Shown piece after piece: positions 28,461-36,008 of a DNA stretch of 64,000 nt (its first letter is position 1; each line of letters begins with the position of its first letter). The stretch is taken from positions 62,001 through 126,000 of the forward strand of contig NZ_PRDB01000014.1 in the NCBI RefSeq assembly GCF_002925905.1, in the 5' to 3' direction. This DNA is from Klebsiella michiganensis. Its GTDB lineage: Bacteria; Pseudomonadota; Gammaproteobacteria; Enterobacterales; Enterobacteriaceae. The notes under the pieces were generated by a model, which saw only the letters and a program-made list of their open reading frames with translations, made no database searches and was not told where the DNA came from. The translations under genes were made by a program, and so were the position numbers.

Positions 28461-29425
28461 TTACCGGTGCACGGCGCAAAAGCCTCTCTCTGGCTGGCCT
28501 GATGTATGCAAAAGTTAACGCTCTGCGGGCGGTGCGCCACCGTGGAAACCTGTCAAAACCTGTCACTTTGCGGGCCACTGATAGTGGCGTACAAAACACC
28601 TGGCGGAGTTTCGTGACCAGTACGCCCGCGGGTAAACGTTCGGAAACTGACTATCTGGAAGATAGCGTGTCCGGCGCCGGCGGTGGATGCGGGGCCCATC
28701 ACACCGCCAGCTATAAATTGCCGCACCGTGACAAAAAGGGCTTGCGGTCTGAAGGTATCCCGGTCTATGGTTATAGCGCACCAGCAAAATCTGGTGCCGG
28801 GATTGGCGTCCTGGTAAAGTTGTCGGCGACATATGACGCGCCAAGCGTCTTTTTTTGTGTCGTTAGCTCAGTACACCCTTTTTTCAGCGGTTCGGTGTCA
28901 TACCGGACTTGCCTCAGAATTATGGTGGGCTGGGCGGGGGCTTCTTCGGAAGCGCCGGTTTCCGATAACGCCGGTTACGCCAACCCTGTCCAGTCCATCA
29001 CCAGTGAAATTGGCGTTTCCGGTGATGGGTTTAATCCCCTGTTATCGGAGGCTGCCACATGTTGGCTACTACCCCTACCCAAATTCCGCAATTCATCTGG
29101 ATTATCGCCGCTGTTCGCCGCGATATGCCGACAATTACTGCAAAAATTCACCATATCGCCGCACCTACTGAGCGCGAAGCCCGCCGTTCTCTGGTTCGGG
29201 ATCACGTCTGCTTTTTCGCTGGTCGCATCCGTCTGGAGGTGGCTCATGCGTAACTATTTCCGCATCACCGGCTACGCCGTTAATAAGCGCGGTTTAACGG
29301 TTGGTATCGGTTATCAGCTCATATCCAGCGACACCAAAACAGCAACGGCCCACGCAGTGCTTCAGGCGCAGCGTGAAGGTCTCAGCCATGTGCGCATTAC
29401 CCGCGTTCAGGAGGTATCGGCATGA
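28457..29425 (+). CDS. Long leader frame with Ash-like segment (uncertain)
   Basis: A 322-codon frame starts with an ATG overlapping the DUF4222 stop. Its middle (MVGWAGASSEAPVSDNAG, then NPVQSITSEIGVSG) is the hallmark of the Ash-family leader proteins of P4-like elements. However, the frame crosses a likely terminator (28835-28856) and hairpins typical of an untranslated regulatory leader, contains the Icd-like gene in another frame, and at its end is identical in frame to a separate 59-residue gene (29246-29425). It may be a chance open frame, a true long protein made when termination is relieved, or a shorter Ash protein starting within it. The coding claim for the full length is weak. 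Confidence 0.35.
   Translation: MITGARRKSLSLAGLMYAKVNALRAVRHRGNLSKPVTLRATDSGVQNTWRSFVTSTPAGKRSETDYLEDSVSGAGGGCGAHHTASYKLPHRDKKGLRSEGIPVYGYSAPAKSGAGIGVLVKLSATYDAPSVFFCVVSSVHPFFSGSVSYRTCLRIMVGWAGASSEAPVSDNAGYANPVQSITSEIGVSGDGFNPLLSEAATCWLLPLPKFRNSSGLSPLFAAICRQLLQKFTISPHLLSAKPAVLWFGITSAFSLVASVWRWLMRNYFRITGYAVNKRGLTVGIGYQLISSDTKTATAHAVLQAQREGLSHVRITRVQEVSA
28560..28856 (+). ncRNA. Candidate C4/CI-type antisense leader RNA
   Basis: The stretch before the Ash/Icd-like region has stable hairpins: ACTATC-TGGAA-GATAG (28650-28665) and GGCGGTG...CACCGCC (28679-28708). It ends in a terminator-like stem with a T-run (28835-28856). In P4 and P1-type elements a short structured RNA made from such a leader pairs with upstream target sequences and causes premature termination, giving immunity. 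Position and terminator fit; I cannot show the pairing partner. Confidence 0.4.
28835..28856 (+). terminator. Leader terminator before the Icd-like gene
   Basis: The stem GACGC-GCCAA-GCGTC (28835-28849) is followed by seven T residues. It lies within the leader of the Ash/Icd-like region, where P4-type immunity works by premature termination. Confidence 0.7.
29059..29253 (+). CDS. Icd-like host cell-division inhibitor protein
   Basis: A 64-residue protein with the pattern of Icd-like proteins of phages and P4-like satellites: QFIWIIAAVRRDMP, HHIAAPTEREARRSLV, then CFFAGRIRLEV. Characterised members interfere with host division when expressed. It lies just downstream of the leader terminator, consistent with expression only when immunity is relieved, and overlaps the next gene by eight bases. 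Confidence 0.72.
   Translation: MLATTPTQIPQFIWIIAAVRRDMPTITAKIHHIAAPTEREARRSLVRDHVCFFAGRIRLEVAHA
29246..29425 (+). CDS. Small satellite protein, 59 residues
   Basis: This small protein begins MRNYFRITGYAVNKRGLTVG and ends with RITRVQEVSA. An ATG at 29246 follows GGAGGTGGCTC, a good ribosome site, and the frame overlaps the Icd-like stop by eight bases. It resembles small beta-rich host-takeover proteins of P4-like elements, but I cannot name a family. The same frame is open further upstream. Confidence 0.55.
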   Translation: MRNYFRITGYAVNKRGLTVGIGYQLISSDTKTATAHAVLQAQREGLSHVRITRVQEVSA

Positions 29426-29925
29426 TGAATATTGCTCAAAGAGATCGAATCCTGGCGTCTGTAAACCAGGTCATTGGGCGTAAAGAGAGTGTTGTGCCTA
29501 ATACCCCGGAAAATAATTCGCACGATCGTTTATTGCGGATAAGCGCTGGTCTCTTGCACCTGTTAAATGAGGTTCTCCCTGGCATGGCCAATACGGCTGA
29601 ACGCGACGAAATAGCAGTGTGGGTGGATGCGATGTATTTCATCACGATGATTGAAGCGTTAGATGCAAAATCATTGCCCCCCACAACAGTGCCAGACTTG
29701 CGCAGTGAAATGCCTGTGCCGACTGGTGGTGATGCCGCAACCACGGTGCGTTATGCGGCAGAACTGCAGGCGTTGTGGGAGCTTCATCTTGATGCTCGCT
29801 TGCGGGCTGCCAATCCTAAAGCTGGCGCCAGACTATGGACGCTAATTAACGAACTTAACTACGCAGCTCAGCGTACGGAAAGCAGATACAACCGCCTGTT
29901 GTTAAAGCTGGAGGGCATGAAATGA
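29422..29925 (+). CDS. Hypothetical satellite protein, 167 residues
   Basis: A mostly helical acidic protein (RLLRISAGLLHLLNEVLPGM, then AAELQALWELHLDARLRAAN) of unknown function. Its first codons overlap the previous stop (ATGA) and its stop overlaps the next ATG, so it belongs to the coupled early operon. There is no membrane segment and no recognisable catalytic motif. Confidence 0.6.
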   Translation: MMNIAQRDRILASVNQVIGRKESVVPNTPENNSHDRLLRISAGLLHLLNEVLPGMANTAERDEIAVWVDAMYFITMIEALDAKSLPPTTVPDLRSEMPVPTGGDAATTVRYAAELQALWELHLDARLRAANPKAGARLWTLINELNYAAQRTESRYNRLLLKLEGMK

Positions 29926-30131
29926 GAGAGTTTCGTGTGTTTTCCACGTGTCTCGATCGTGCCGGTTACCCGATGCCTGTTACATGGCGCGGGTATGCCA
30001 GCAGTTCAGATGCTGCGATCAGAAAAATGGAGCATGAGGCTAAAAGCAATGGCTGGAGCGTTGCGCTGATTGTTTTTGTGCAGCAAAGAAGAGTGGCGCG
30101 CGATAAGTCGCTGGTGGAGATAAAAGCATGA
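29922..30131 (+). CDS. Small hypothetical satellite protein, 69 residues
   Basis: A 69-residue protein (MREFRVFSTCLDRAGYPMPV ... VEIKA) coupled by four-base overlaps on both sides. The layout suggests a beta-strand/helix fold; function is unknown. Its position before the larger unknown gene and the primase suggests an accessory role in replication or regulation. Confidence 0.6.
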   Translation: MREFRVFSTCLDRAGYPMPVTWRGYASSSDAAIRKMEHEAKSNGWSVALIVFVQQRRVARDKSLVEIKA

Positions 30132-30754
30132 GCAATATTTTCGCATTTCCTCAAAAGTCGGGAAATACCGATCCATTCCGTGCGGAGCCTACACCTGCAG
30201 GGGTGAAGATCACCAGCTCTGGTAGCGATGGTCGTGAAACAGTTCAGCTTATTGGCTACGAGGATGCCGTGAACCGCCTTGACGCTGGCGATTATGACGA
30301 CTCCAGCACGGGTTATGACATTCACCTTGCCGTAGCTGAGGGCGGAAACTGTGGATATTTCGACTTTACCGCGCAGCACAACGTCACTATGTGGCGCTGG
30401 TTGATTGCTGCGGCGTTCATCACCGAGATGAAGCTGATAAACGGTACGACCATTGTTACTGAGCCGGACGGCACGTCATCGCAGGTGGCTGTTTATTCCA
30501 ATGGCAAAGTGTCTATCACGGTTTATCCATTATCTGAGCGCCTGGCGATGGCAAATAACATCGAGGGGGCAATGATTGAACGCTACGGCTCAGAAAAGGG
30601 CGCGGAAAAGGCTATTGTGTTTTATCAGGCCATGCTGGATGTGGAGGCTGGAGAACTAACCGCATTCGGACGTGAAACGCTGGCAGAACTACACGATCAC
30701 TTCATCAGCGATCTGCAGCAAAACGGATGGCCTGAAATGCCATTGACGCACTGA
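30128..30754 (+). CDS. Hypothetical satellite protein, 208 residues
   Basis: A 208-residue soluble protein I do not recognise. Its N-terminal half is beta-rich and polar (VKITSSGSDGRETVQLIGYE), followed by a Trp/Cys-containing core (GGNCGYFDFTAQHNVTMWRW) and a helical C-terminus (LAELHDHFISDLQQNGW). It overlaps the upstream gene by four bases and precedes another small gene by nine bases, within the operon that leads to the primase. Confidence 0.6.
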   Translation: MSNIFAFPQKSGNTDPFRAEPTPAGVKITSSGSDGRETVQLIGYEDAVNRLDAGDYDDSSTGYDIHLAVAEGGNCGYFDFTAQHNVTMWRWLIAAAFITEMKLINGTTIVTEPDGTSSQVAVYSNGKVSITVYPLSERLAMANNIEGAMIERYGSEKGAEKAIVFYQAMLDVEAGELTAFGRETLAELHDHFISDLQQNGWPEMPLTH

Positions 30755-30763
30755 GGGGGCCAG

Positions 30764-31114
30764 ATGATTACTAAGAACTTCCTGCTTAATGCGCTGGCGA
30801 ACCAGTACGCAGCGGCGCTGTATAACCATATCACCGCCACCAGCCACGGCGACTACTTCATGATTGATGCGGGTGGCGAGCTTGTGCGCGTAGAGATTGC
30901 TGGTGGCGTGAAAGGCGTCCGCGACCTCATCGACGGCTACGCGCTGGAGGCGCTGAAAGAACATTACCCGCAGTGGGAAAGCGTAGGGATCGAGCTGCTT
31001 AGCCGCTGCGTCACCGCTACCGGTCTGACCGGGCGCGGTCGTGAGATATGGCAAAGCATGGTTAACGATATGGGCGCAACCGTGGCAGGCAATCACGGGG
31101 GTGAGAATGCGTAA
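30764..31114 (+). CDS. Hypothetical protein just upstream of the primase
   Basis: A 116-residue protein (MITKNFLLNALANQYAAALY, then YFMIDAGGELVRVEIAGGVK). A small gene of this size commonly lies directly before the replication protein in P4-like elements. It has a strong GAGGGGGCCAG ribosome site and overlaps the primase start by eight bases, giving coupled translation. I cannot assign an activity. Confidence 0.62.
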   Translation: MITKNFLLNALANQYAAALYNHITATSHGDYFMIDAGGELVRVEIAGGVKGVRDLIDGYALEALKEHYPQWESVGIELLSRCVTATGLTGRGREIWQSMVNDMGATVAGNHGGENA

Positions 31115-33869
31115 TATCGACCTCATTCGCGAAGTGACTCATGCCGCCGCTGGCCGCTGGCCTTCGGTGCTGGCGGGCCTGCATATCAATGTGCCGGATT
31201 CACCGCGCAGGCATGGGCCGTGCCCGTCCTGTGGCGGTTCGGATCGCTTCCGTTTCGATGATGGGGGCCGCGGCAGCTTTATCTGCAACCAGTGCGGCGC
31301 CGGTGACGGCCTTGACCTAATTCGAAAGGTGAACAAATGCGATACCTCAGAGGCCGCGCGACTGGCGGCTGATGTGCTGGGTATTGATTACCGGGCAGCA
31401 GTACAGGACGACGCCACCGCCAGCCAGAGGCGGGAGCAGCTGGAAGCCGAGCGTACACAACTGGAGCAGGAGCGCCTGCAGCGGGCGGTAGTGGACGCAC
31501 AGCAGCGCCGGGCTACGTTTTCCCGTCTGTACGATGAGAGGCGGCAGTGCGCCACTCAGGGCGAATCTGAATACCTGACTGATAAGGGGCTGAACGGCTT
31601 CACCTTCCCCATTCTTTCCGATGGTTCAATTTTGCTGACCCTGGTAGATGAGGCTGGCGCAGTCGTGGCAGCGCAGACCATTACGCCTGAAGGGGTGAAG
31701 CGGCTGGTGGCCGGCTCTGCAAAGCGCGGCGCATATCACGCCGTGAACACGCCAGATGACCCGCAGACCGTGTTAATTGCTGAGGGGTTGGCTACTGCTC
31801 TAACGTGTCACTTAATTTGCCCTGATGCTCTGACAGTAGCAGGAATAGACGCGGGCAACCTGCTGCCCGTCGCGGAAGTGATGCGCCGAAAGTACCCGCT
31901 GGCACAGATCGTCATTGCCGCCGATAACGACAGATTAGACGACAAGCCCAACACCGGCACAGAGCGTGCCGAGAAAGCGGCCTTATCCGTGGATGGTTAT
32001 GTATCCGTGCCACCGACAGACTATAAGGCCGACTGGAACGACTACCACCAGCAGCACGGGCTGGCAGCCGCTACAGCAGCCTTTAACCATTCGATGTATC
32101 AACCGCAGGGGGGCAGCGTGAAACCGCAGTTACAGGCCATTGAGGGCGGAAAGTCCGGCCAGCCAGAGAAAGACCCGCTTAAGCCGCATGTTGAGAGCCG
32201 CGCAGACGGCGTTTTTTGGGTAACACCGAAAGTGGACAAGGACAGCGGGGAGGTTATCAACCAGGAAGCGTGGTTGTGTTCGCCGCTGGAAGTGGTGGGC
32301 ACCGGCCGGGATGATAAAGACCAGTACCTGATTATCCGCTGGCAGGCATTCGGTGTCAGCGCGCTGACGACGGCCGCAATCCCCCTGGCTGATATTGGCG
32401 AGCGTGAAGGCTGGCGCACCCTGAAGGCAGGCGGGATTAACGTCACCACCAAAAGCAGCCTGCGCGCGATCCTGGCCGACTGGCTACAGCGCAGCGGCGC
32501 GCGGGAGCTGTGGCGCGTTGCCCACGCGACGGGCTGGCAGTGCGGGGCATACATCATGCCGGACGGCGAGGTTATCGGAACGCCGGAACATCCTGTGCTG
32601 TTCAACGGCCGCAGCTCGGCGGCGGCCGGCTACACCGTCAAAGGCACCGCTGAGGACTGGCGCGGCAGCGTGGCGCACCTGGTAGCCGGTAACTACTCCA
32701 TGATGACTGCGACCGCCGCAGCGCTGGCGGCGCCGCTGATTGGCCTGGCGGGCGCCGATGGCTTCGGGATCCACTTCTATGAGCAGTCGAGCGCGGGCAA
32801 GACCACCACGGCGAACGTGGCCAGCAGCCTGTATGGCAACCCGGATTTACTGCGCCTGACGTGGTACGGCACGGCGCTGGGGCTGGCGAATGAAGCCGCC
32901 GCACACAATGACGGCCTGATGCCGCTGGATGAGGTCGGCCAGGGATCCGACCCGGTAAGCGTGTCGCAGTCTGCCTATGCGCTTTTTAACGGGGTTGGGA
33001 AGCTGCAGGGTGCGAAGGAGGGCGGCAACCGGGACTTAAAGCGCTGGCGCACCGTGGCAATCAGCACCGGCGAGATGGATTTGGAAACCTTCATCGCGGG
33101 CGCCGGACGCAGGACCAAAGCCGGGCAGCTGGTGCGGCTGCTGAATATCCCGCTGAGTAAGGCGGTTCACTTCCACGAGCAGCAGAACGGCAAGCAGCAC
33201 GCGGATGCGCTGAAGGAGGCATACCAGCACCACCACGGCGCCGCTGGGCGGCAGTGGATTAAGTGGCTGGCCGACCACCAGCAGCAGGCTACAGAAGCTG
33301 TCCGGGGGTGTGAGGCCCGCTGGCGCAGCCTGATACCTGCAGACTACGGCGAGCAGGTACATCGCGTAGCCGCCAGGTTCGCTATTCTGGAGGCGGCGTT
33401 GCTGCTGAGCGCCGGCATCACCGGCTGGGATGCACAGACCTGCCGGGATGCGGTACAGCACAGCTATAACGCCTGGCTGCGGGAGTTCGGCACCGGCAAC
33501 AAAGAGCATCAGCAGATCATCGAGCAAACGGAGGCGTTTCTTAACGCCTACGGCCTGAGCCGGTTTGCGCCGTTCCCTTACAGCCCGGCCGACCTGCCAA
33601 TAAAAGAACTGGCCGGCTACCGGCGGCGCCAGGGGGAACACGACGAGAGCCCGATATCGTTCTATACGTTCCCGGCAACGTTCGAGAAGGAAATCGCCGC
33701 GGGCTTTAATCACAAGCAGTTTGCCGAAGTACTGAAAAGAGCGGGAATGCTGACGCCGCCGAGCAGCGGACGCGGATATCAGCGCAAGTCTCCACGTATC
33801 CAGGGGAGGCAGATCAACGTTTACGTCCTCAACTACCTGCCGGAGGACTACAACCAGCCAGAGGAATAG
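31107..33869 (+). CDS. Satellite primase/helicase replication protein
   Basis: A 920-residue multifunctional protein. The N-terminal zinc ribbon (GPCPSCGGSDRFRFD, then FICNQCGAGDGLDLI, residues about 38-80) is the P4-type primase zinc domain. A Toprim domain follows (VLIAEGLATALT, IVIAADNDR, DWNDY, residues about 225-315). A DUF927-like helicase region carries a P-loop SSAGKTTTANVAS (about residues 560-573) and a Walker B-like LPLDEVGQG. Such proteins prime and unwind DNA at an iteron origin. The ATG at 31107 follows GGGGGTGAG; the frame is open upstream to 31041 but that part overlaps the previous gene. Repeats just after the stop are the likely origin. Confidence 0.85.
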   Translation: MRNIDLIREVTHAAAGRWPSVLAGLHINVPDSPRRHGPCPSCGGSDRFRFDDGGRGSFICNQCGAGDGLDLIRKVNKCDTSEAARLAADVLGIDYRAAVQDDATASQRREQLEAERTQLEQERLQRAVVDAQQRRATFSRLYDERRQCATQGESEYLTDKGLNGFTFPILSDGSILLTLVDEAGAVVAAQTITPEGVKRLVAGSAKRGAYHAVNTPDDPQTVLIAEGLATALTCHLICPDALTVAGIDAGNLLPVAEVMRRKYPLAQIVIAADNDRLDDKPNTGTERAEKAALSVDGYVSVPPTDYKADWNDYHQQHGLAAATAAFNHSMYQPQGGSVKPQLQAIEGGKSGQPEKDPLKPHVESRADGVFWVTPKVDKDSGEVINQEAWLCSPLEVVGTGRDDKDQYLIIRWQAFGVSALTTAAIPLADIGEREGWRTLKAGGINVTTKSSLRAILADWLQRSGARELWRVAHATGWQCGAYIMPDGEVIGTPEHPVLFNGRSSAAAGYTVKGTAEDWRGSVAHLVAGNYSMMTATAAALAAPLIGLAGADGFGIHFYEQSSAGKTTTANVASSLYGNPDLLRLTWYGTALGLANEAAAHNDGLMPLDEVGQGSDPVSVSQSAYALFNGVGKLQGAKEGGNRDLKRWRTVAISTGEMDLETFIAGAGRRTKAGQLVRLLNIPLSKAVHFHEQQNGKQHADALKEAYQHHHGAAGRQWIKWLADHQQQATEAVRGCEARWRSLIPADYGEQVHRVAARFAILEAALLLSAGITGWDAQTCRDAVQHSYNAWLREFGTGNKEHQQIIEQTEAFLNAYGLSRFAPFPYSPADLPIKELAGYRRRQGEHDESPISFYTFPATFEKEIAAGFNHKQFAEVLKRAGMLTPPSSGRGYQRKSPRIQGRQINVYVLNYLPEDYNQPEE

Positions 33870-33893
33870 TATTTCTCACATACGAGTAAAAAG

Positions 33894-34065
33894 TGTTGGT
33901 TCAGTCAGTTCAGTTGGTTCAGTAATTAAAGGTTACTGTTTTATAAGAATTTTAATTATGAATCTGAACCAACACTGAACCAACAAATGCCTATTTTGAA
34001 CCAACGCCAGCGCGTAGAGTTTTTTCCCTGGCAGGCGGTGAACCAACTGAACCAACTGAACCAAC
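33894..34065. repeat. Iteron cluster 1, likely replication site
   Basis: Eight copies of a 9-10-bp unit lie in about 170 bases directly after the primase gene. Two read GTTGGTTCAG (33895-33904 and 33913-33922); six are in the opposite orientation as CTGAACCAAC or one-base variants (from 33964, 33975, 33996, 34038, 34047 and 34056). The last three are head to tail with a 9-base period. An AT-rich stretch lies in the middle. A second cluster is at 44828-44949. Confidence 0.8.
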
Positions 34066-34121
34066 ACTATTTCTGTTTATTATCAGAAAAAAAACAGAGA
34101 CTGGCCGAGAGAGAGGTGAGC

Positions 34122-34565
34122 ATGACAGCACAAATTTCAGCATACGGGCGGCTGGTGGCCGACCCTGAGACCCGGACAACGGGAAAAGGTACGAGCATGG
34201 CTATGGCCCGGCTGGCGGTATCGCTGCCGTGCAATGCCGCAGCGGACGGGCAGGCTACCTTCTGGCTGGGCGTCATTGCCTTTGGGAAGCAGGCCGATGC
34301 GCTGGCCAAACACCAGAAAGGTGACCTTGTCAGCGTGGCGGGCAATATGCAGCTCAATCAGTGGACTGGTCAGGATGGCGGTATGCAGCAAGGTTATCAG
34401 GTTATTGCGGACAGTGTGCTCAGTGCCAGAACGGTACGCCCAGGAGGTAAAGCAGGGCAACAGGGTCAAGCTACGGATGCCCTGCGCCGTGCCCATGAGC
34501 AACAACCACCCACTACCGGGTATGAAGGATTCAACCAGACCACGCCGTATGACGATGATTTTTAG
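34122..34565 (+). CDS. ssb: Single-stranded DNA-binding protein
   Basis: A 147-residue OB-fold protein (MTAQISAYGRLVADPETRTT, ARLAVSLPC, TFWLGVIAFGKQADALAKHQ, GDLVSVAGNMQLNQWTGQDG) with a disordered tail ending DDDF, the acidic tip used by SSB proteins to recruit partners. It presumably protects single strands during replication of the element. The ATG at 34122 follows GAGAGGTGAG; the open frame begins earlier but crosses the repeats. Confidence 0.85.
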   Translation: MTAQISAYGRLVADPETRTTGKGTSMAMARLAVSLPCNAAADGQATFWLGVIAFGKQADALAKHQKGDLVSVAGNMQLNQWTGQDGGMQQGYQVIADSVLSARTVRPGGKAGQQGQATDALRRAHEQQPPTTGYEGFNQTTPYDDDF

Positions 34566-34577
34566 ATAGTAAATTGA

Positions 34578-34925
34578 ATGCTAGGTGCTTGGGTGCTTCC
34601 TGACTTCCGCAACCTGTTTATGTATTCGCCTAACGGTAAAAAGGACGGCATCCAGATCATCCCGCTGTCGGAGGTCGCGGCGAAATATGAGTTTCTGAAC
34701 ATCAAGAATGCGACCCGCGATGACATGATGGCAGCACACCGCGTACCGCCGCAGATGATGGGGATTATCCCGAACAACACTGGCGGTTTCGGTGATGTGG
34801 AAAAGGCCAGTCGCGTGTTTGTTCGCAATGAATTAATCCCTTTGCAAAAAAGGTTCGAAGAATTAAATGATTGGCTAAGTGACGAAGTCATTAGATTCCA
34901 ACTCTATACCTTGGAAGAGAATTAG
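34578..34925 (+). pseudogene. C-terminal fragment of a P2-type portal protein
   Basis: About 115 codons match the end of P2-family portal proteins: FRNLFMYSPNGKKDGIQIIP, DDMMAAHRVPPQMMGI, GGFGDVEKASRVFVRNEL, PLQKRFEELNDWL. The other two thirds of the gene are absent, and the sequence before FRNLF is unrelated. It cannot form a portal on its own. It marks a recombination joint between the P4-like replication module and the AT-rich cargo that follows. Confidence 0.85.
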
Positions 34926-34934
34926 CTCGCCATG

Positions 34935-35417
34935 TTAAATTGCCCCAGGAAAACACTTTACAACAAACTGGCTCATATGCTGTAGGCTTGACATTAATTC
35001 ATTTAATTTTAATCGGGCCTCGTTATAATGAGGCCTATTTTCAGCTTTCTTACAACATAAGATCAAACAATGCGCTGGATTTATAATCTCCCCGGTTTCA
35101 TCATCTTTTACTGGATCATAGATAATTTCAAACATAACATCTTCATTATCGTCGTCAACTATTCCCATAAGCTTTTCAAGCAAGAATACTCCAATAAAAA
35201 TATCTTTCCTCTTATCAGGGACGTTAGCCTGCTGTTTTGATACCCTTGCCATCAACTCCTGTATATCAAGCAATTTTTTCAAGTCGACGCTAAATCCCTT
35301 TCCTTGCAAATCCGATCTTTTTACAGATGATTTCTCAAACTCACCACTCGAACTAACATCCTCTGGTGAGAAAACAACGCGACATATTTTATCACTACCT
35401 TCAAAATTATATACCAT
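34935..35417 (-). CDS. Third gene of the TIGR04255-type operon, unknown
   Basis: A 160-residue soluble protein (MVYNFEGSDKICRVVFSPED, then DIFIGVFLLEKLMGIVDDDN, NPAHCLILCCKKAENRPHYN). I do not know a family. The frame begins at a GTG (35423) but the ATG at 35417 has a better spaced AAAGG. It starts 15 bases after the preceding gene ends, so it is co-transcribed. Codon use is markedly AT-rich compared with both neighbours, a sign of separate origin. There is no membrane segment. Confidence 0.68.
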   Translation of the reverse strand: MVYNFEGSDKICRVVFSPEDVSSSGEFEKSSVKRSDLQGKGFSVDLKKLLDIQELMARVSKQQANVPDKRKDIFIGVFLLEKLMGIVDDDNEDVMFEIIYDPVKDDETGEIINPAHCLILCCKKAENRPHYNEARLKLNELMSSLQHMSQFVVKCFPGAI

Positions 35418-35432
35418 GCTCACGACCTTTAA

Positions 35433-36008
35433 TCACTTAAGCATTGACAGTAATTGTTCTGGAGGGGTAATACTAATATTATAATTACCTTTTATACCTT
35501 TCCTCTCATTTTTATTTTTAGCATAAAAAGAATAAGTCTCATCTGGTTCTACTGTTAAGTCTACAGCACATGACTTATCGTTCCAAAAAAATGAAAGCTC
35601 ACCATCATCAAAAATTTTTATTTTTGGCGCAGTCAAACCAAAGGCTGCCACATAATTCCTCATAAAGAAGTCAGCGGAGCGTAAAGTCTGTCGGTCTATT
35701 TCTTCCGCACCTAACGTATTGACATCTTTGAGCTTTTCAAATAGATTGAATATTTCGCTGTATTTTAGTATATCACTCCTTTTACGATCAATAAATGACC
35801 TTAATGCTTCCGTAGTAAATCGTTCTAAAATGGAATAAACCTCACCTTCACCTTTAGAATTATATTGCTTGCTTAAAACAGTTTCTGCCTTCTTACGGTA
35901 GCTTATATTACGGTCTTTGCTGAGTTGCATCGTATTGCCAAAAACAACCCCTGCAGAGTTAGATGAGCTAATTCCGTTTGATATTGTAATAGTTAAAACG
36001 TCACTCAT
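35433..36008 (-). CDS. Second gene of the TIGR04255-type operon, unknown
   Basis: A 191-residue soluble protein (MSDVLTITISNGISSSNSAG; helical middle; C-terminal beta-rich part with APKIKIFDDGELSFFWNDKS). The pattern of an acidic turn followed by a short FFW strand recurs, in my memory, in proteins encoded beside TIGR04255 members, but I cannot name a domain. It overlaps the upstream gene by eight bases, implying coupled translation and a stoichiometric complex. It is AT-rich, like its partners. Confidence 0.68.
   Translation of the reverse strand: MSDVLTITISNGISSSNSAGVVFGNTMQLSKDRNISYRKKAETVLSKQYNSKGEGEVYSILERFTTEALRSFIDRKRSDILKYSEIFNLFEKLKDVNTLGAEEIDRQTLRSADFFMRNYVAAFGLTAPKIKIFDDGELSFFWNDKSCAVDLTVEPDETYSFYAKNKNERKGIKGNYNISITPPEQLLSMLK

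Noticed and set aside
28833..29171. A 112-codon frame overlapping the leader region
   Set aside because: It starts at the terminator stem and overlaps the Icd-like gene in another frame; its sequence partly resembles an alternative reading of Ash-like DNA, but no ribosome site supports it.
33894..34065. CRISPR array
   Set aside because: The repeats are 9-10 bases, occur in both orientations and are irregularly spaced without 30-base spacers; no cas gene is present. Iterons fit better.
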